The translations under genes and the position numbers were made by a program. This document shows, piece by piece, positions 13,348-22,212 of a stretch of DNA of 64,000 bases (the first letter of the stretch is position 1; every line of letters starts with the position of its first letter). Origin of the DNA: Arthrobacter citreus (GTDB lineage Bacteria; Bacillota; Bacilli; Bacillales; Bacillaceae_G); assembly GCA_013200995.1 (NCBI GenBank), contig CP053688.1, forward strand, positions 620,001-684,000. The letters run 5' to 3'. Below the pieces are notes generated by a model that was not told the origin of the DNA, did no database searches, and saw only the letters and a list, made by a program, of their open reading frames with translations.

Positions 13348-15276
13348 ATGAGTCAATCAACTAAATTACCTTTTGAGGTTGGAAAACAAGATCAATTCAT
13401 AGAAAAGTTAGGGGAATGGATTGGTGACGTATTTTACGATTTACTACCAGATGCTGGCTATGAATTAAGAGATGAGCAAATTTTTATGGCTTATCAAGTC
13501 GAAAGAGCTTTTAAAGAGAAGAAAGTGATTTTTGCTGAAGCGGGAGTAGGAACTGGTAAAACTTTTGTATATTTACTTTATTGCTTATGCTACGCAAGAT
13601 TTACTGGTAAACCTGCGATTATCGCATGTGCTGATGAGTCATTAATTGAGCAATTAGTTAAGAAAAATGGTGACATTGAAAAACTATCAAATGCATTAAA
13701 TTTATCAATTGATGTACGGTTAGCTAAATCAACTACTAACTATTTATGTTTAAAAAAATTAGATCAACAGCGCACTGAAGATGAAGTTTCTGATGCAGTA
13801 TTATCGGTTTATGAAAATTTACCGAGTTTTGTAAATGATTATGGAACACTACAAAAATTTACTCCTTATGGAGACCGCACTGAATATAAGGAATTAACGG
13901 ATGAAGAGTGGGATACAATCTCTTACGATTATTTCCAGGATTGTTCTACTTGTGAACAAAGACATAGATGTGGACAAACTCTATCTAGAGAGCATTATCG
14001 TAAAGCATCTGACTTAATCGTCTGTTCTCAAGAATTTTATATGGAGCATATTTGGACCGTAGAATCAAGAAAACGAGAAGGGCAATTACCATTACTACCA
14101 AACCCAAGCTGTGTTGTATTTGATGAAGGACATTTACTTGAGTTTGCAAGTCAAAAGTCATTAACATACCGTTTACAACAAGAGACTTTAAATATATTTT
14201 TATCATTTTTAATGCAATCGGGAACACGTGAAAGCTTCCAACAGTTATTAGAAGATACATTAGAAACGTACGATCAATTCTTCTATGAATTAGATATTAA
14301 TACTGAAGAAGTTGAAGGTTCAAGAAGACATAAACTAAACATGAATGAACGGTTAATAAAATTAGCAAGTAGATTAAAATCTCAAATTAGTAGTATTGGT
14401 GACGAATTAGTATTTGAAAGTGAAATGTATACGATCGACGAATATCAATTAAATATCGTTGATGAGCATTTAGATGATGTGGAGCGTTGTTTAAATCTGT
14501 TTATAAACGAAGTAACTGCTATCCAATGGATAGAGTATAATCAAAATGAATTAACGCTTGTTATCATGCCAAAAGCAGTTAATGAGCTTTTACAAGAAAA
14601 AGTATTCAATCAAAAAATGCCAATCGTATTCTCGTCTGCGACACTTTCTCAAAATACATCCTTTGATTACATCGCAAATAGTCTAGGCATAAAAGATTAT
14701 TTATCATTTTCAGTGAATTCTCCTTTCGATTATGAGGAGCAAATGCAAATTGAGTTGAAACAAGTTAATTCAACTCAAATAGAAGCTAAAAATGAGTTTA
14801 TTATTGAGAAATTAAAGAATAATAACGGTAGTACATTAGTATTATTTAATTCAACTCAAGAAATGAAAAAATTTAAAGAGCAGATTGCGAAGGAAAAAGT
14901 TGATTTTAATTTATACTTCGAAGGTGAAGAAGAAATTAGCTCAATCGTACAAAAATTCCAAGAAGATATTAATGCATCTTTATGTGCAGTCCATCTATGG
15001 GAAGGATTAGATATACAAGGAGAATCATTGAGTCAGGTAATTATTCATTCATTACCATTCCCTCCTAATGATCCGGTATTCCAATCAAAACGACAAAATT
15101 CACAAAATCCTTATTTAGAAATTGATGAGCCGTACATGTTATTAAGATTACGCCAAGGTATTGGGCGTCTAATCCGTGGTCATGAAGATAAAGGGAAAAT
15201 TATTTTATTTATCGATAATGATTTAAACAGTGATACGAAAGATAAAATCTTAAACAGTTTACCTGTTAAACCATAA
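13348..15276 (+). CDS. DinG/XPD-family ATP-dependent DNA helicase (YpvA-like)
   Basis: 642 residues. Superfamily 2 helicase with Walker A AEAGVGTGKT near residue 65, a DEAH-type box VVFDEGHLLE near residue 255 and motif VI RQGIGRLIRG near residue 605. Four cysteines in the expected places (YLCLKK near 132 and the CSTC..RHRC cluster near 199-208) should bind a 4Fe-4S cluster. Resembles B. subtilis YpvA, a DinG-like 5'-3' helicase thought to act in DNA repair. ATG 13348 is preceded by GGGGGT with a five-base gap; a TTG four codons earlier has no site. Followed by its own terminator. Confidence 0.9.
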   Translation: MSQSTKLPFEVGKQDQFIEKLGEWIGDVFYDLLPDAGYELRDEQIFMAYQVERAFKEKKVIFAEAGVGTGKTFVYLLYCLCYARFTGKPAIIACADESLIEQLVKKNGDIEKLSNALNLSIDVRLAKSTTNYLCLKKLDQQRTEDEVSDAVLSVYENLPSFVNDYGTLQKFTPYGDRTEYKELTDEEWDTISYDYFQDCSTCEQRHRCGQTLSREHYRKASDLIVCSQEFYMEHIWTVESRKREGQLPLLPNPSCVVFDEGHLLEFASQKSLTYRLQQETLNIFLSFLMQSGTRESFQQLLEDTLETYDQFFYELDINTEEVEGSRRHKLNMNERLIKLASRLKSQISSIGDELVFESEMYTIDEYQLNIVDEHLDDVERCLNLFINEVTAIQWIEYNQNELTLVIMPKAVNELLQEKVFNQKMPIVFSSATLSQNTSFDYIANSLGIKDYLSFSVNSPFDYEEQMQIELKQVNSTQIEAKNEFIIEKLKNNNGSTLVLFNSTQEMKKFKEQIAKEKVDFNLYFEGEEEISSIVQKFQEDINASLCAVHLWEGLDIQGESLSQVIIHSLPFPPNDPVFQSKRQNSQNPYLEIDEPYMLLRLRQGIGRLIRGHEDKGKIILFIDNDLNSDTKDKILNSLPVKP

Positions 15277-15289
15277 AAAAGTAGTGTTA

Positions 15290-15330
15290 GAGTGTAGAGA
15301 AATCCCTAAAATTTCTCTGCACTCTTTTTT
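15290..15330 (+). terminator. Rho-independent terminator
   Basis: AGTGTAGAGAAAT/ATTTCTCTGCACT stem followed by seven T; ends the helicase gene. Confidence 0.9.
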
Positions 15331-15363
15331 TATTTGGATCCGTTAAAGTAAATTGTTGATTTT

Positions 15364-15400
15364 CTTATTTAACTAAATGTCAGGATTGTTGCAGAAGGAA
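15364..15400. repeat. Degenerate copy of the array repeat
   Basis: AACTAAATGTCAG...TTGTTGCAGAAGGAAG resembles repeat R9 (AACTAAACTGCCAG...) with several changes. No minus-strand gene remains beside it. Confidence 0.45.
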
Positions 15401-15481
15401 GTTCGATTTATATGATATAATATTTTTATTCTTAGATGTTAGAGTGGGGAATTATACGCTAATAAAAAAAGGAAGGTATAA

Positions 15482-15757
15482 ATGAAAAATGTAATAGAAT
15501 CATTCTTAGAAGATGAGATTTCCCAACAAGAGTTTTATGATGGAATTATTGATTTTATCGACTCTTCCAACATTAGATGTGGAGAATACGAATGCAACAC
15601 CTTTGTTATAAAAAAAATGGACCATTTAAATTTTATTATTTTTCAAGAGTATGTACTACAAGAGGGACATAGGACTATCCATGAATCATTTACTATTTTT
15701 AAAGATAAATTAATTAGTTCAATTAATAAATTTGCAAAAAAAAAGGATTTCAAATAA
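15482..15757 (+). CDS. Small hypothetical protein
   Basis: 91 residues, acidic N-terminal half and basic C-terminus, no membrane segment; contains CGEYEC. GGAAGG lies six bases before ATG 15482. It is followed closely by another unknown small gene. The pair looks like accessory genes of the immunity-protein size class, but no toxin gene is adjacent. No family recognised. Confidence 0.6.
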   Translation: MKNVIESFLEDEISQQEFYDGIIDFIDSSNIRCGEYECNTFVIKKMDHLNFIIFQEYVLQEGHRTIHESFTIFKDKLISSINKFAKKKDFK

Positions 15758-15821
15758 GAGATTCTTAATCAACTCCCCAGTCCGTTAGTATAAGATAACC
15801 TTTTCCTGAAAGTGGTGAATT

Positions 15822-16121
15822 ATGAAAGAAATTTGGATTGAAGCTGAAGAGTGGTCAAATGGTTATGATATTTATGATGATAATACTGATGTGAAAGTAA
15901 TATTCGAAGATGGTACTGAAGGAGTTGCGACTTTTATTACATATAAAAATATTTTGAGTTTAATAGAAAAAAATCAAGCTACTGGCGAGTGTCTTAATGG
16001 TAAATATTTTTGGGCAAGAGATATGTTATTGATAGAAGATATAAGTCGTAAAACTATAACAGATGTTGTTGTTCAGCTATTGAAAGATGATGAATTTTGG
16101 TCCGTATTTGAAAAATGTTAA
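15822..16121 (+). CDS. Small acidic hypothetical protein
   Basis: 99 residues, acidic (EAEEWSNGYDIYDDNTD), beta-rich first half and helical end. GTGGTG precedes ATG 15822 at a workable distance. It resembles contact-dependent or polymorphic-toxin immunity proteins in size and charge; no specific match can be stated. Confidence 0.6.
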   Translation: MKEIWIEAEEWSNGYDIYDDNTDVKVIFEDGTEGVATFITYKNILSLIEKNQATGECLNGKYFWARDMLLIEDISRKTITDVVVQLLKDDEFWSVFEKC

Positions 16122-16163
16122 TTAGAAGCTTTTTCAACTAAAGCATATAATCATTATAATTAA

Positions 16164-16307
16164 ACACTTGTCCATTACTTTTTACTTTTTACATTTAATG
16201 CGAAAATCACGGTTGATAAAGAGGAATTCTGTCGTGCAGTAGATCGTTGTGACGATGACAGACGTGATAATTTCCGTGGTCGTAGTGACAGATGGTGGAA
16301 CTGGTAA
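16164..16307 (+). pseudogene. Possible C-terminal gene remnant (Arg/Asp/Trp-rich)
   Basis: A 47-codon open frame without a start codon. Its end reads DKEEFCRAVDRCDDD followed by an Arg-rich stretch and WWNW before TAA. The biased, clearly protein-like composition against AT-rich surroundings suggests the tail of a lost gene. The flanks hold a half copy of the array repeat (16132-16147). Confidence 0.35.
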
Positions 16308-16403
16308 TTTATTATAAAAAAAGAAACTTCAATCAGATTTCTAGTTACAAACAAATTAAGAGTTAAAGCATTAAGAAATCTAGCGTAATAGGTAACTAAA
16401 CAA

Positions 16404-16434
16404 GAAAATCGGCTTAATAGTCGATTTTTTTTAT
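16404..16434 (+). terminator. Rho-independent terminator
   Basis: AAAATCGGC/GTCGATTTT-type stem followed by eight T, downstream of the remnant at 16164-16307. Confidence 0.7.
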
Positions 16435-16542
16435 TGGGCTAAATGGTAGTATGGATGCATAAGAAAAATTGAAATGTAGACAAAAAATATAGGAATTTGA
16501 ATATAATTTGAAGAAATATTGTAAAAGAGGAGGTTAGTCAAA

Positions 16543-17052
16543 GTGAAAAAAATCATTTTAGCAATCTCAATTCTTTTATTAACTGCCTGTACAAATGGAA
16601 ATAGTTCACTTGATAAGCTAAAAGAAGACTACCCTAAAACGATAAAAAAAGAAGTAGAAGTATTACCTAAGGATATTCAAAATGAAATCGTTGTACCAAA
16701 GAGGTTACCATTCAATGTAAAGAATGTTTCATTGGATGTTCAAAAAAATATTGGAAATGATACGATTAATCTAACTTCAATTAAGTATACGGACGGAAAA
16801 GGAGTTATTGTGGAAGTCACGACATATCACCAAAAAAACATCAAGTTCTCAGGAGAAGGACAACAATTAACGACAAAGTTAAAAGATGGAACTAAGGTGA
16901 TAATAGTAAGAGATGATAAGGATGGTTCAAAGATAATTCGATGGAAAAAAGATGGACTTTATCATGAAATAATGCTACTCAAATTAACGGATATTGATAA
17001 AAATTACACAATTATTGACCTAGTTGAAACAGCTAATTCAATATACGATTAA
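16543..17052 (+). CDS. Lipoprotein of unknown function
   Basis: 169 residues. A short basic/hydrophobic leader ends in a lipobox (LLTACTN, Cys near residue 16), so the protein should be anchored outside the membrane. The mature part alternates Lys-rich and beta-strand segments (VKNVSLDVQKN, GVIVEVTTYHQKN) and resembles Bacillus lipoproteins with no known function. GTG 16543 has AGGAGG upstream at good distance. A repeat of the array family lies 3' of it, in the same relative orientation as in the array at 1.2-4.9 kb. Confidence 0.75.
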   Translation: MKKIILAISILLLTACTNGNSSLDKLKEDYPKTIKKEVEVLPKDIQNEIVVPKRLPFNVKNVSLDVQKNIGNDTINLTSIKYTDGKGVIVEVTTYHQKNIKFSGEGQQLTTKLKDGTKVIIVRDDKDGSKIIRWKKDGLYHEIMLLKLTDIDKNYTIIDLVETANSIYD

Positions 17053-17091
17053 CTTGCATCAGATGAACAACGTGTCTACAATTGTCGGTCT

Positions 17092-17131
17092 TTATTATTG
17101 AACAAAATGGCAGTTTAGAACAATAAGAATT
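17092..17131. repeat. Array-family repeat, inverted orientation
   Basis: TTATTATTGAACAAAATGGC then AGTTTAGAACAATAAGAA. Its reverse complement matches repeat R7 (AACTAAACTGCCATTATGTTG type). It follows a plus-strand gene, so its orientation relative to the gene is the same as in the array. Confidence 0.6.
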
Positions 17132-17218
17132 TTATAAATCTTGTACTGGAAATGGATAAATATGGTATTCTATAAGAAGGATAATTTGAAGATTTAAGTG
17201 TAAATGGAGATAAACATT

Positions 17219-17401
17219 TTGAAAATAAACAATTACTTATTTAAATTCGCGCTTACATTAACCGTTATGTTTGGAGGTACTTTCGTTAATCATTATTTTA
17301 AAACTGGAGAACTTTTATTAGACCAAATGATAGGTTTTTCAATGGGCTTACTAATCTTAACTTTATCATTAATTTGGAGAAAGACTAACAAACTAACTTG
17401 A
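17219..17401 (+). CDS. Small membrane protein (two segments)
   Basis: 60 residues with two hydrophobic helices (about residues 7-25 and 36-54) and a basic end (WRKTNKLT). TTG 17219 has GGAG nine bases upstream; the in-frame ATG at 17204 has no site and overlaps it. Function unknown. Confidence 0.5.
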   Translation: MKINNYLFKFALTLTVMFGGTFVNHYFKTGELLLDQMIGFSMGLLILTLSLIWRKTNKLT

Positions 17402-17518
17402 AGCTCATATGCAACTATAGAATGCAAAAATTGAAAAATTAGAAAGCCTCTTTGATTTGTTTTTTATTGTTTAAGTTTCATTAAGTCATAATTTAAAGTT
17501 TTCGAGAGGGGAAATGAA

Positions 17519-18082
17519 ATGAATTCTATTTTATTAGATGTTCCGTTTCAAATAGAAACAGATAGACTAATTCTTCGAGCACCACTTCAAGCTGGTGAAG
17601 GAGATGTAGTAAACCAAGCTATTAAGGATTCGATTAGTGAGTTAAAGCAATGGTTGTCTTTATACCAGTCAATTCCTACTGTTGAAGAAACAGAAATAAT
17701 ACTGAGAAATGCCCATATAGATTTTTTGAAAAGAGAAAGCTTTCGCTATCTTATCTATAATAAGGATACTAATGATTTTATTGGAACTGCTAGCCTACAC
17801 AGAATTAATTGGGAGATTTCTAAATGTGAAATTGGATACTGGATTAGCACACCATTTAGTGGCAATGGATATATGATAGAAACAGTCAGAGCGTTAATAA
17901 ATCTTGGTTTTCAGCAATTTAAATTTAGTAGGATTGAAATACGATGCGATTCTAATAACACTAAAAGTCGTTCGATCCCTGAAAAACTAGGATTTGAGCT
18001 TGAAGGAATATTACGTAATGAAGATCTTTCAGCTGACGGTAAAAAACTAACTGATACTTGTATCTTTGCAAAGATAAATTAG
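17519..18082 (+). CDS. GNAT-family N-acetyltransferase (RimJ/RimL type)
   Basis: 187 residues. The N-terminus (ETDRLILRAPLQAGEG) and the core (CEIGYWISTPFSGNGYMIET) with the acetyl-CoA loop and the SRIEIRCDSNNTKSRSIPEK region match the RimJ/RimL/YdaF branch of GNAT acetyltransferases, which acetylate protein N-termini or small amines. In the CoA-binding stretch the usual Q/RxxGxG/A reads SGNGYM. GAGAGGGG lies upstream. Followed by a clear terminator; apparently monocistronic. Confidence 0.9.
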   Translation: MNSILLDVPFQIETDRLILRAPLQAGEGDVVNQAIKDSISELKQWLSLYQSIPTVEETEIILRNAHIDFLKRESFRYLIYNKDTNDFIGTASLHRINWEISKCEIGYWISTPFSGNGYMIETVRALINLGFQQFKFSRIEIRCDSNNTKSRSIPEKLGFELEGILRNEDLSADGKKLTDTCIFAKIN

Positions 18083-18090
18083 ACTCCTAA

Positions 18091-18118
18091 AGATTGTCTA
18101 GTTAGACAATCTTTTTTT
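18091..18118 (+). terminator. Rho-independent terminator
   Basis: Perfect AGATTGTCTA/TAGACAATCT stem with a short loop and seven T. Confidence 0.9.
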
Positions 18119-18222
18119 AGTTCAAAAATCATCATTAACCAGATGAAAAATGGTGTACTCTTGAATAGAAATCAATGAAGTTTAAATTTAGTAGCACAAT
18201 ATCTTACATAACTAGAAATATT

Positions 18223-18251
18223 AAAAAGGCTGCCGACTTATTCGACAGCCA
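18223..18251 (-). terminator. Rho-independent terminator (minus strand)
   Basis: On the minus strand GGCTGTCG ... CGGCAGCC followed by five T; ends the NAD(P)-binding protein gene. Confidence 0.85.
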
Positions 18252-18260
18252 AAAGCCTTT

Positions 18261-18881
18261 TTAATAGGCAATCCCTACTCTACTTTTACTATATTTGCAA
18301 TCGAAAAATTCATTAAAGGCAAAAAAAGCTGTATCACCAGTTGAAATGCTTTGGCCATCAATAGGCAATATTTCTTTTTCTATACGAAATTTTTTCGTTA
18401 TTGGTCCATCTGGTAAGTAAGTCGGGCAAACAATCGTCCAATTTAACTGACTTTGATTTAATAACAAAAAAGCATGTTCATGATCTTTTGCTGCAGTCGT
18501 TGATTTCCTTTTTGATTCTGAGCTTAAATAACGTAGGAGCGTCGGTTCCACTCTAGATTGCAAAATACCTGCAGTTCCTATTGACACAAAACGTTTAATT
18601 TTTTTCATTTCCAAAAGAGGAATTAACTGTTTCATAGTATTAGATAAAATATTTTCACCCTCAGTATTTAGAGCTGAAATTACCCCATCTACATGTTCCA
18701 AAGCTAAACTCAAATCAGTATGATTTAATGTATTTCCTTTAATTATAGTAAGAGAATCATGTTTTACTTTAATTTTTTTTTCATCTCTAACTAAAGCGGT
18801 TACTTCAAAATTGGCTTCTAATAATAGATCAACTAAAAAAGAACCAACTCTTCCTGTTGCGCCTAATAATAATATTCTCAT
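18261..18881 (-). CDS. NAD(P)H-binding protein, NmrA/atypical SDR type
   Basis: 206 residues. It starts MRILLLGATGRVGSFLVDLL, the GxxGxxG nucleotide-binding motif of atypical short-chain dehydrogenases, and continues with the D/N-rich turn KGNTLN and VDGVISALNTEG. A catalytic YxxxK is not obvious. Related proteins bind NAD(P)H as redox sensors, or reduce small substrates (YwnB/YhfK-like). ATG 18881 has a GGTGATGCT-type site upstream. Transcribed alone on the minus strand. Confidence 0.85.
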   Translation of the reverse strand: MRILLLGATGRVGSFLVDLLLEANFEVTALVRDEKKIKVKHDSLTIIKGNTLNHTDLSLALEHVDGVISALNTEGENILSNTMKQLIPLLEMKKIKRFVSIGTAGILQSRVEPTLLRYLSSESKRKSTTAAKDHEHAFLLLNQSQLNWTIVCPTYLPDGPITKKFRIEKEILPIDGQSISTGDTAFFAFNEFFDCKYSKSRVGIAY

Positions 18882-19028
18882 AGCATCACCTTGGTTGTAT
18901 TGTACAATATTAAACTAATTTCTGTCTTTAATATAATCTTCTGAATTTGACTAAGTTTTTAACAAAATGAAAATAGAAGATATGATAGAATGAAACTAAC
19001 AGCTAAATTATAGAAATGAGGGATAAAA

Positions 19029-20543
19029 ATGGAAATTAAAAAAGTTCAAGAAGACTTTATTGAGTATTTAAAGAAGATCGAAAATTATAATGAAGCAATA
19101 AATGTGATGTATTGGGACTTAAGAACTGGAGCTCCAAAAAATGGTGCAGAGCAAAGATCAAATGTTATTAGCCAACTTTCAGAAGAAGTTTTTGAAATGA
19201 CAACTTCAAGTACAATGGAAAACTTTTTAAATTTATTAGAAAAAGAAATTGGTACTGGAAATTTAAGTGAAATCATCGAGAAATCAGTAAAAGAATGTAG
19301 AAAAAATTACGATTTAAATTGCAAAATTCCTAAAAAGGAATATGCAGAATACGTAAAGCTATGTTCATTAAGCGAAAATGCTTGGGAAGACGCTAAAAAT
19401 GAAGGCAATTTCAGCAAATTCCAGCCATTTTTAGAAAAGATTGTAGCAATGAAAAAACAGTTTATTGAATATTGGGGCTACAAAGATAAGAAATATGATA
19501 CATTATTGAATCTCTACGAACCAGGAATGACAACTCAGAAGCTGGACGAAGTTTTTGGAGAAGTCAGGGAAAGTCTTGTACCATTAGTAGCGAAAATTTC
19601 AAAATCCTCTGTTAGGTTACAGCGCGAAGAATTATCACAGCCAATTTCAATTGATATTCAAAAAGAGGTAAGTGAAGATGTACTCGTTAAATTAGGTTAT
19701 AATTTTGATTCCGGCCGATTAGATGAAACAGTGCATCCTTTTCAAATTACACTAAATCCTGGTGATGTGCGTGTAACAACAAAATACATAGAAGATAACT
19801 TTATGAGTGCTCTTTTTGGAACGATTCACGAATGTGGACATGCACTATATGAGCAAAACTTATCTTCAAATTTAATTGGTACGCCATTATGTGAAGGGGC
19901 ATCTATGGGAATCCATGAGTCGCAATCATTATTTTTTGAGAATATGATTGGAAGAAGTAAAGAGTTTTGGGAAACTCAATATGAAAAGTTAATTGCAAAA
20001 ACTGGCGATTATTTTAAAAATTTGTCCGTTGAGGATTTTTATAATGCAATAAACCATAGCGAACCTTCATTAATTCGTATTGAAGCGGATGAATGTACAT
20101 ACCCATTACATATTATGGTGAGGTATGAAATTGAAAAAGAGCTATTTGATGGCGAATTACAAGTAAAAGATTTACCAAAAGTTTGGAACGAGAAAATGGA
20201 AGAATATTTAGGAATTACTCCAGCTAACGATCGAGAGGGAGTACTTCAAGATGTCCATTGGGCAGGAGGAGATTTTGGTTATTTCCCTTCATATGCATTA
20301 GGGGCTATGTATGCAGCTCAGTTCAAACGTAAAATGAAACAGGAATTAACTGATTTTGATCATATTTTAAAAAGTGGAGAAATTCACCAAATTGTAAATT
20401 GGCTAACTCGCAATATTCATCAATATGGAAAACTAAAAGAACCAAAGGAAATTTTAGTCGATGTTACAGGTGAAGATTTAAATGTGAAATATTTTATTGA
20501 ATACCTTGAAGAAAAGTACTCAGAATTATACAAATTAGCATGA
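19029..20543 (+). CDS. M32-family carboxypeptidase (paralogue 1)
   Basis: 504 residues, the usual length for the Taq/YpwA carboxypeptidase family. The metal-binding HExxH is IHECGHALYE near residue 265, with the third ligand Glu in GIHESQS about 30 residues later; HPFQITLNPGDVRVTT precedes it. The enzyme is cytosolic and removes C-terminal residues from peptides with a Zn or Co ion. ATG 19029 follows GAGGGATAAAA. A paralogue, clearly homologous along its full length, lies at 23420-24952. Confidence 0.95.
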   Translation: MEIKKVQEDFIEYLKKIENYNEAINVMYWDLRTGAPKNGAEQRSNVISQLSEEVFEMTTSSTMENFLNLLEKEIGTGNLSEIIEKSVKECRKNYDLNCKIPKKEYAEYVKLCSLSENAWEDAKNEGNFSKFQPFLEKIVAMKKQFIEYWGYKDKKYDTLLNLYEPGMTTQKLDEVFGEVRESLVPLVAKISKSSVRLQREELSQPISIDIQKEVSEDVLVKLGYNFDSGRLDETVHPFQITLNPGDVRVTTKYIEDNFMSALFGTIHECGHALYEQNLSSNLIGTPLCEGASMGIHESQSLFFENMIGRSKEFWETQYEKLIAKTGDYFKNLSVEDFYNAINHSEPSLIRIEADECTYPLHIMVRYEIEKELFDGELQVKDLPKVWNEKMEEYLGITPANDREGVLQDVHWAGGDFGYFPSYALGAMYAAQFKRKMKQELTDFDHILKSGEIHQIVNWLTRNIHQYGKLKEPKEILVDVTGEDLNVKYFIEYLEEKYSELYKLA

Positions 20544-20557
20544 TATAGGTGGAACGA

Positions 20558-20582
20558 GGGAGGTTATTTAAACCTCCCTTAA
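20558..20582 (+). terminator. Hairpin after the M32 gene
   Basis: GGGAGGTT/AACCTCCC stem followed by weak T-rich DNA; a probable terminator. Confidence 0.6.
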
Positions 20583-20640
20583 CTTTACTAATAAATGTAT
20601 AAATCAATTAAAAAGTGTATAATTAAAACAAAATATTAAT

Positions 20641-20720
20641 AAGTTCAAAGAATAGACACTTTTGGGCTATTAAAAAGATAGTAATGTATAGTATACTTAA
20701 TAAAAATGAAAGCGCGTTCA
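20641..20720 (+). repeat. 80-bp repeat unit, copy 1
   Basis: Begins AAGTTCAAAGAATAGACACT and ends AAATGAAAGCGCGTTCA. The ends match copy 2 almost perfectly at the same spacing, while the middle has diverged. Confidence 0.75.
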
Positions 20721-20802
20721 TCTTAATGAAAATATAAAGATTCTATATAATAATTAGAACAAGATTAAAAATTATAATCGAAAAAGTAAACGAATACTTA
20801 TT

Positions 20803-20882
20803 AAGTTCAAAGAATAGACACTTTTTAATGTTCGAATCATTACTTTTTCATTGTATATTAATAATAAATGAAAGCGTGTTCA
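20803..20882 (+). repeat. 80-bp repeat unit, copy 2 (upstream of the Spo0E-like gene)
   Basis: Begins AAGTTCAAAGAATAGACACT and ends AAATGAAAGCGTGTTCA, 80 bases like copy 1 and 162 bases downstream of it. It sits directly before the Spo0E-like gene and probably contains its promoter. TGAAAGCG(C/T)GTTCA resembles a CcpA cre site with one or two mismatches. Confidence 0.75.
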
Positions 20883-20907
20883 AACTTTTGAAAAGGGGGT
20901 AATTTGA

Positions 20908-21111
20908 ATGTTTTTTAGGACAGCAAGATCTTTAGAACGAAATATCGAAGAAAAACGAATCAAGTTGCAAGAAGCTCGAAATCATAATAATGACAATCAC
21001 CATGAAGTTATTAAGATTCGTCATCAGTTGGACACAGATTTAAGAGAACTTCAGAAATTATTGAAAACGATTGCAGGTAAACAATCTAAAGTAAACGTAA
21101 ATCTTATTTGA
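20908..21111 (+). CDS. Spo0E-like aspartyl-phosphate phosphatase
   Basis: 67 residues. The central part (NIEEKRIKLQEARNH ... EVIKIRHQLDTDLRELQ) fits the two-helix Spo0E family pattern, with HQLD at the position of the SQELD signature. Spo0E proteins dephosphorylate Spo0A-P and so delay sporulation; related proteins act on other response regulators. AAGGGGG lies eight bases before ATG 20908. The duplicated 80-bp element upstream suggests specific control. The match is by pattern, and the variant signature makes activity uncertain. Confidence 0.65.
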   Translation: MFFRTARSLERNIEEKRIKLQEARNHNNDNHHEVIKIRHQLDTDLRELQKLLKTIAGKQSKVNVNLI

Positions 21112-21126
21112 AAAAATGTAAATAAA

Positions 21127-21164
21127 GAGACCACAAACATTTGTTTGTGGTCTTTCTTTTTTAC
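21127..21164 (+). terminator. Rho-independent terminator
   Basis: AGACCACAAACA/TGTTTGTGGTCT perfect stem followed by T-rich sequence; ends the Spo0E-like gene. Confidence 0.9.
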
Positions 21165-21691
21165 GCAGTAGAACTCATTCAAGCATCTAGGATGTTTTTT
21201 TATTATTCTCAAAATTCTTTGATAAAAATTATTAATAATCGCTTCAATTACAACGATTGTTAAAACCAATGTAGTTAGTGATTTAGAAGGAATTTCATAA
21301 ATGGTATAATGCAAAACGATTAAGAGTAAAAAGATGCATATTTTAACGATTCTCGACTTGAAAATTTCCTTTTCTACTGATTGAACAGTTTTCAAAAATA
21401 TCACCGGCATTTTCATTGAATTAAATTATTTTTATACATAATAATTACTTAGAGTGGTGATATTTCTAGCTAAGAAAGAAGGAATTTATTGTATTAGAAA
21501 GTCTGCCTTATATCAGAACCTAAAAGATAACAATTATCCTTATTCTTCTATTGAATAAGTAAATGCGCATTTATAAATAAATAATTAATTAAATAGTTAA
21601 AAATCATTAATCAAAAATAAAATGTCCAAGTATAATAGTATATATCTTAAAATATCCATTTTAACAAAATTGTGGAATGAGGTTCATCTAG
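21165..21691. other. Gene-poor stretch
   Basis: No well-supported gene. A minus-strand hydrophobic frame (21051-21416) crosses the terminator and the Spo0E-like gene and has no ribosome binding site. A plus-strand frame of 33 codons (21457-21558) reads like protein (FLAKKEGIYCIRKSALYQNL) but has only a GTG start without a clear site. Both may be relics. Confidence 0.4.
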
Positions 21692-22153
21692 ATGGATTTC
21701 GAACTGGCAAGCCGTACAAGAAGATTGTTTGCAGCGTGGATCGATGGGACATTCTATCTTTTATTTTCTAAACTGGGGTTATTAATAATTGGCATAGAAA
21801 GTAAAGACATTTTACATTTATATTTGTATAGTAGTAAGCAGCTATTTCTCTATTCAATCTGGTTACTTTTATTTATTTTCTTATTTTATGTACTAGTTCC
21901 TACTTATATATGGAGTGGGCAAACAATTGGAAAAAGATTATTAAGCATTATGGTAGTTAAAGCTACGGAAGACTTAGTCGATTTAAAAACAATGTCAATG
22001 CGTACAATATTTGCTTTTGGTTGTCAAATAAACCTACCAATATTAATACAAATACTTGGCATTATGTATTTAGTAGATCTACTTTTTATCATTCGAAAAG
22101 ATCAAAAAGCGTTACATGATTTAATTGCTAAAACTAAAGTTGTTTATTATTAG
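21692..22153 (+). CDS. RDD-family membrane protein
   Basis: 153 residues. RRLFAAWIDG near residue 10 is the RDD signature (Arg, then Asp in the first helix), followed by further hydrophobic segments at about 50-75 and 110-132 and the GQTIGKRLLSIMVV segment typical of the family. RDD proteins are small integral membrane proteins of largely unknown role; some act in sodium or solute transport. ATG 21692 has GAGG about ten bases upstream. Monocistronic, with a strong bidirectional terminator. Confidence 0.85.
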   Translation: MDFELASRTRRLFAAWIDGTFYLLFSKLGLLIIGIESKDILHLYLYSSKQLFLYSIWLLLFIFLFYVLVPTYIWSGQTIGKRLLSIMVVKATEDLVDLKTMSMRTIFAFGCQINLPILIQILGIMYLVDLLFIIRKDQKALHDLIAKTKVVYY

Positions 22154-22158
22154 TAATA

Positions 22159-22205
22159 AAAATACCCTTTTGAGTTTATATCGGACTCAAAAGGGTATTT
22201 TTTAT
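22159..22205. terminator. Bidirectional terminator
   Basis: AAAATACCCTTTTGAGT/ACTCAAAAGGGTATTTT long stem with T-rich ends on both strands, between convergent genes. Confidence 0.95.
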
Positions 22206-22212
22206 AATGATC

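Noticed and set aside
21051..21416. Minus-strand 121-codon frame with hydrophobic segments
   Set aside because: It runs through the terminator and the whole Spo0E-like gene, and no ribosome binding site precedes its start; at most the 5' part is a relic.
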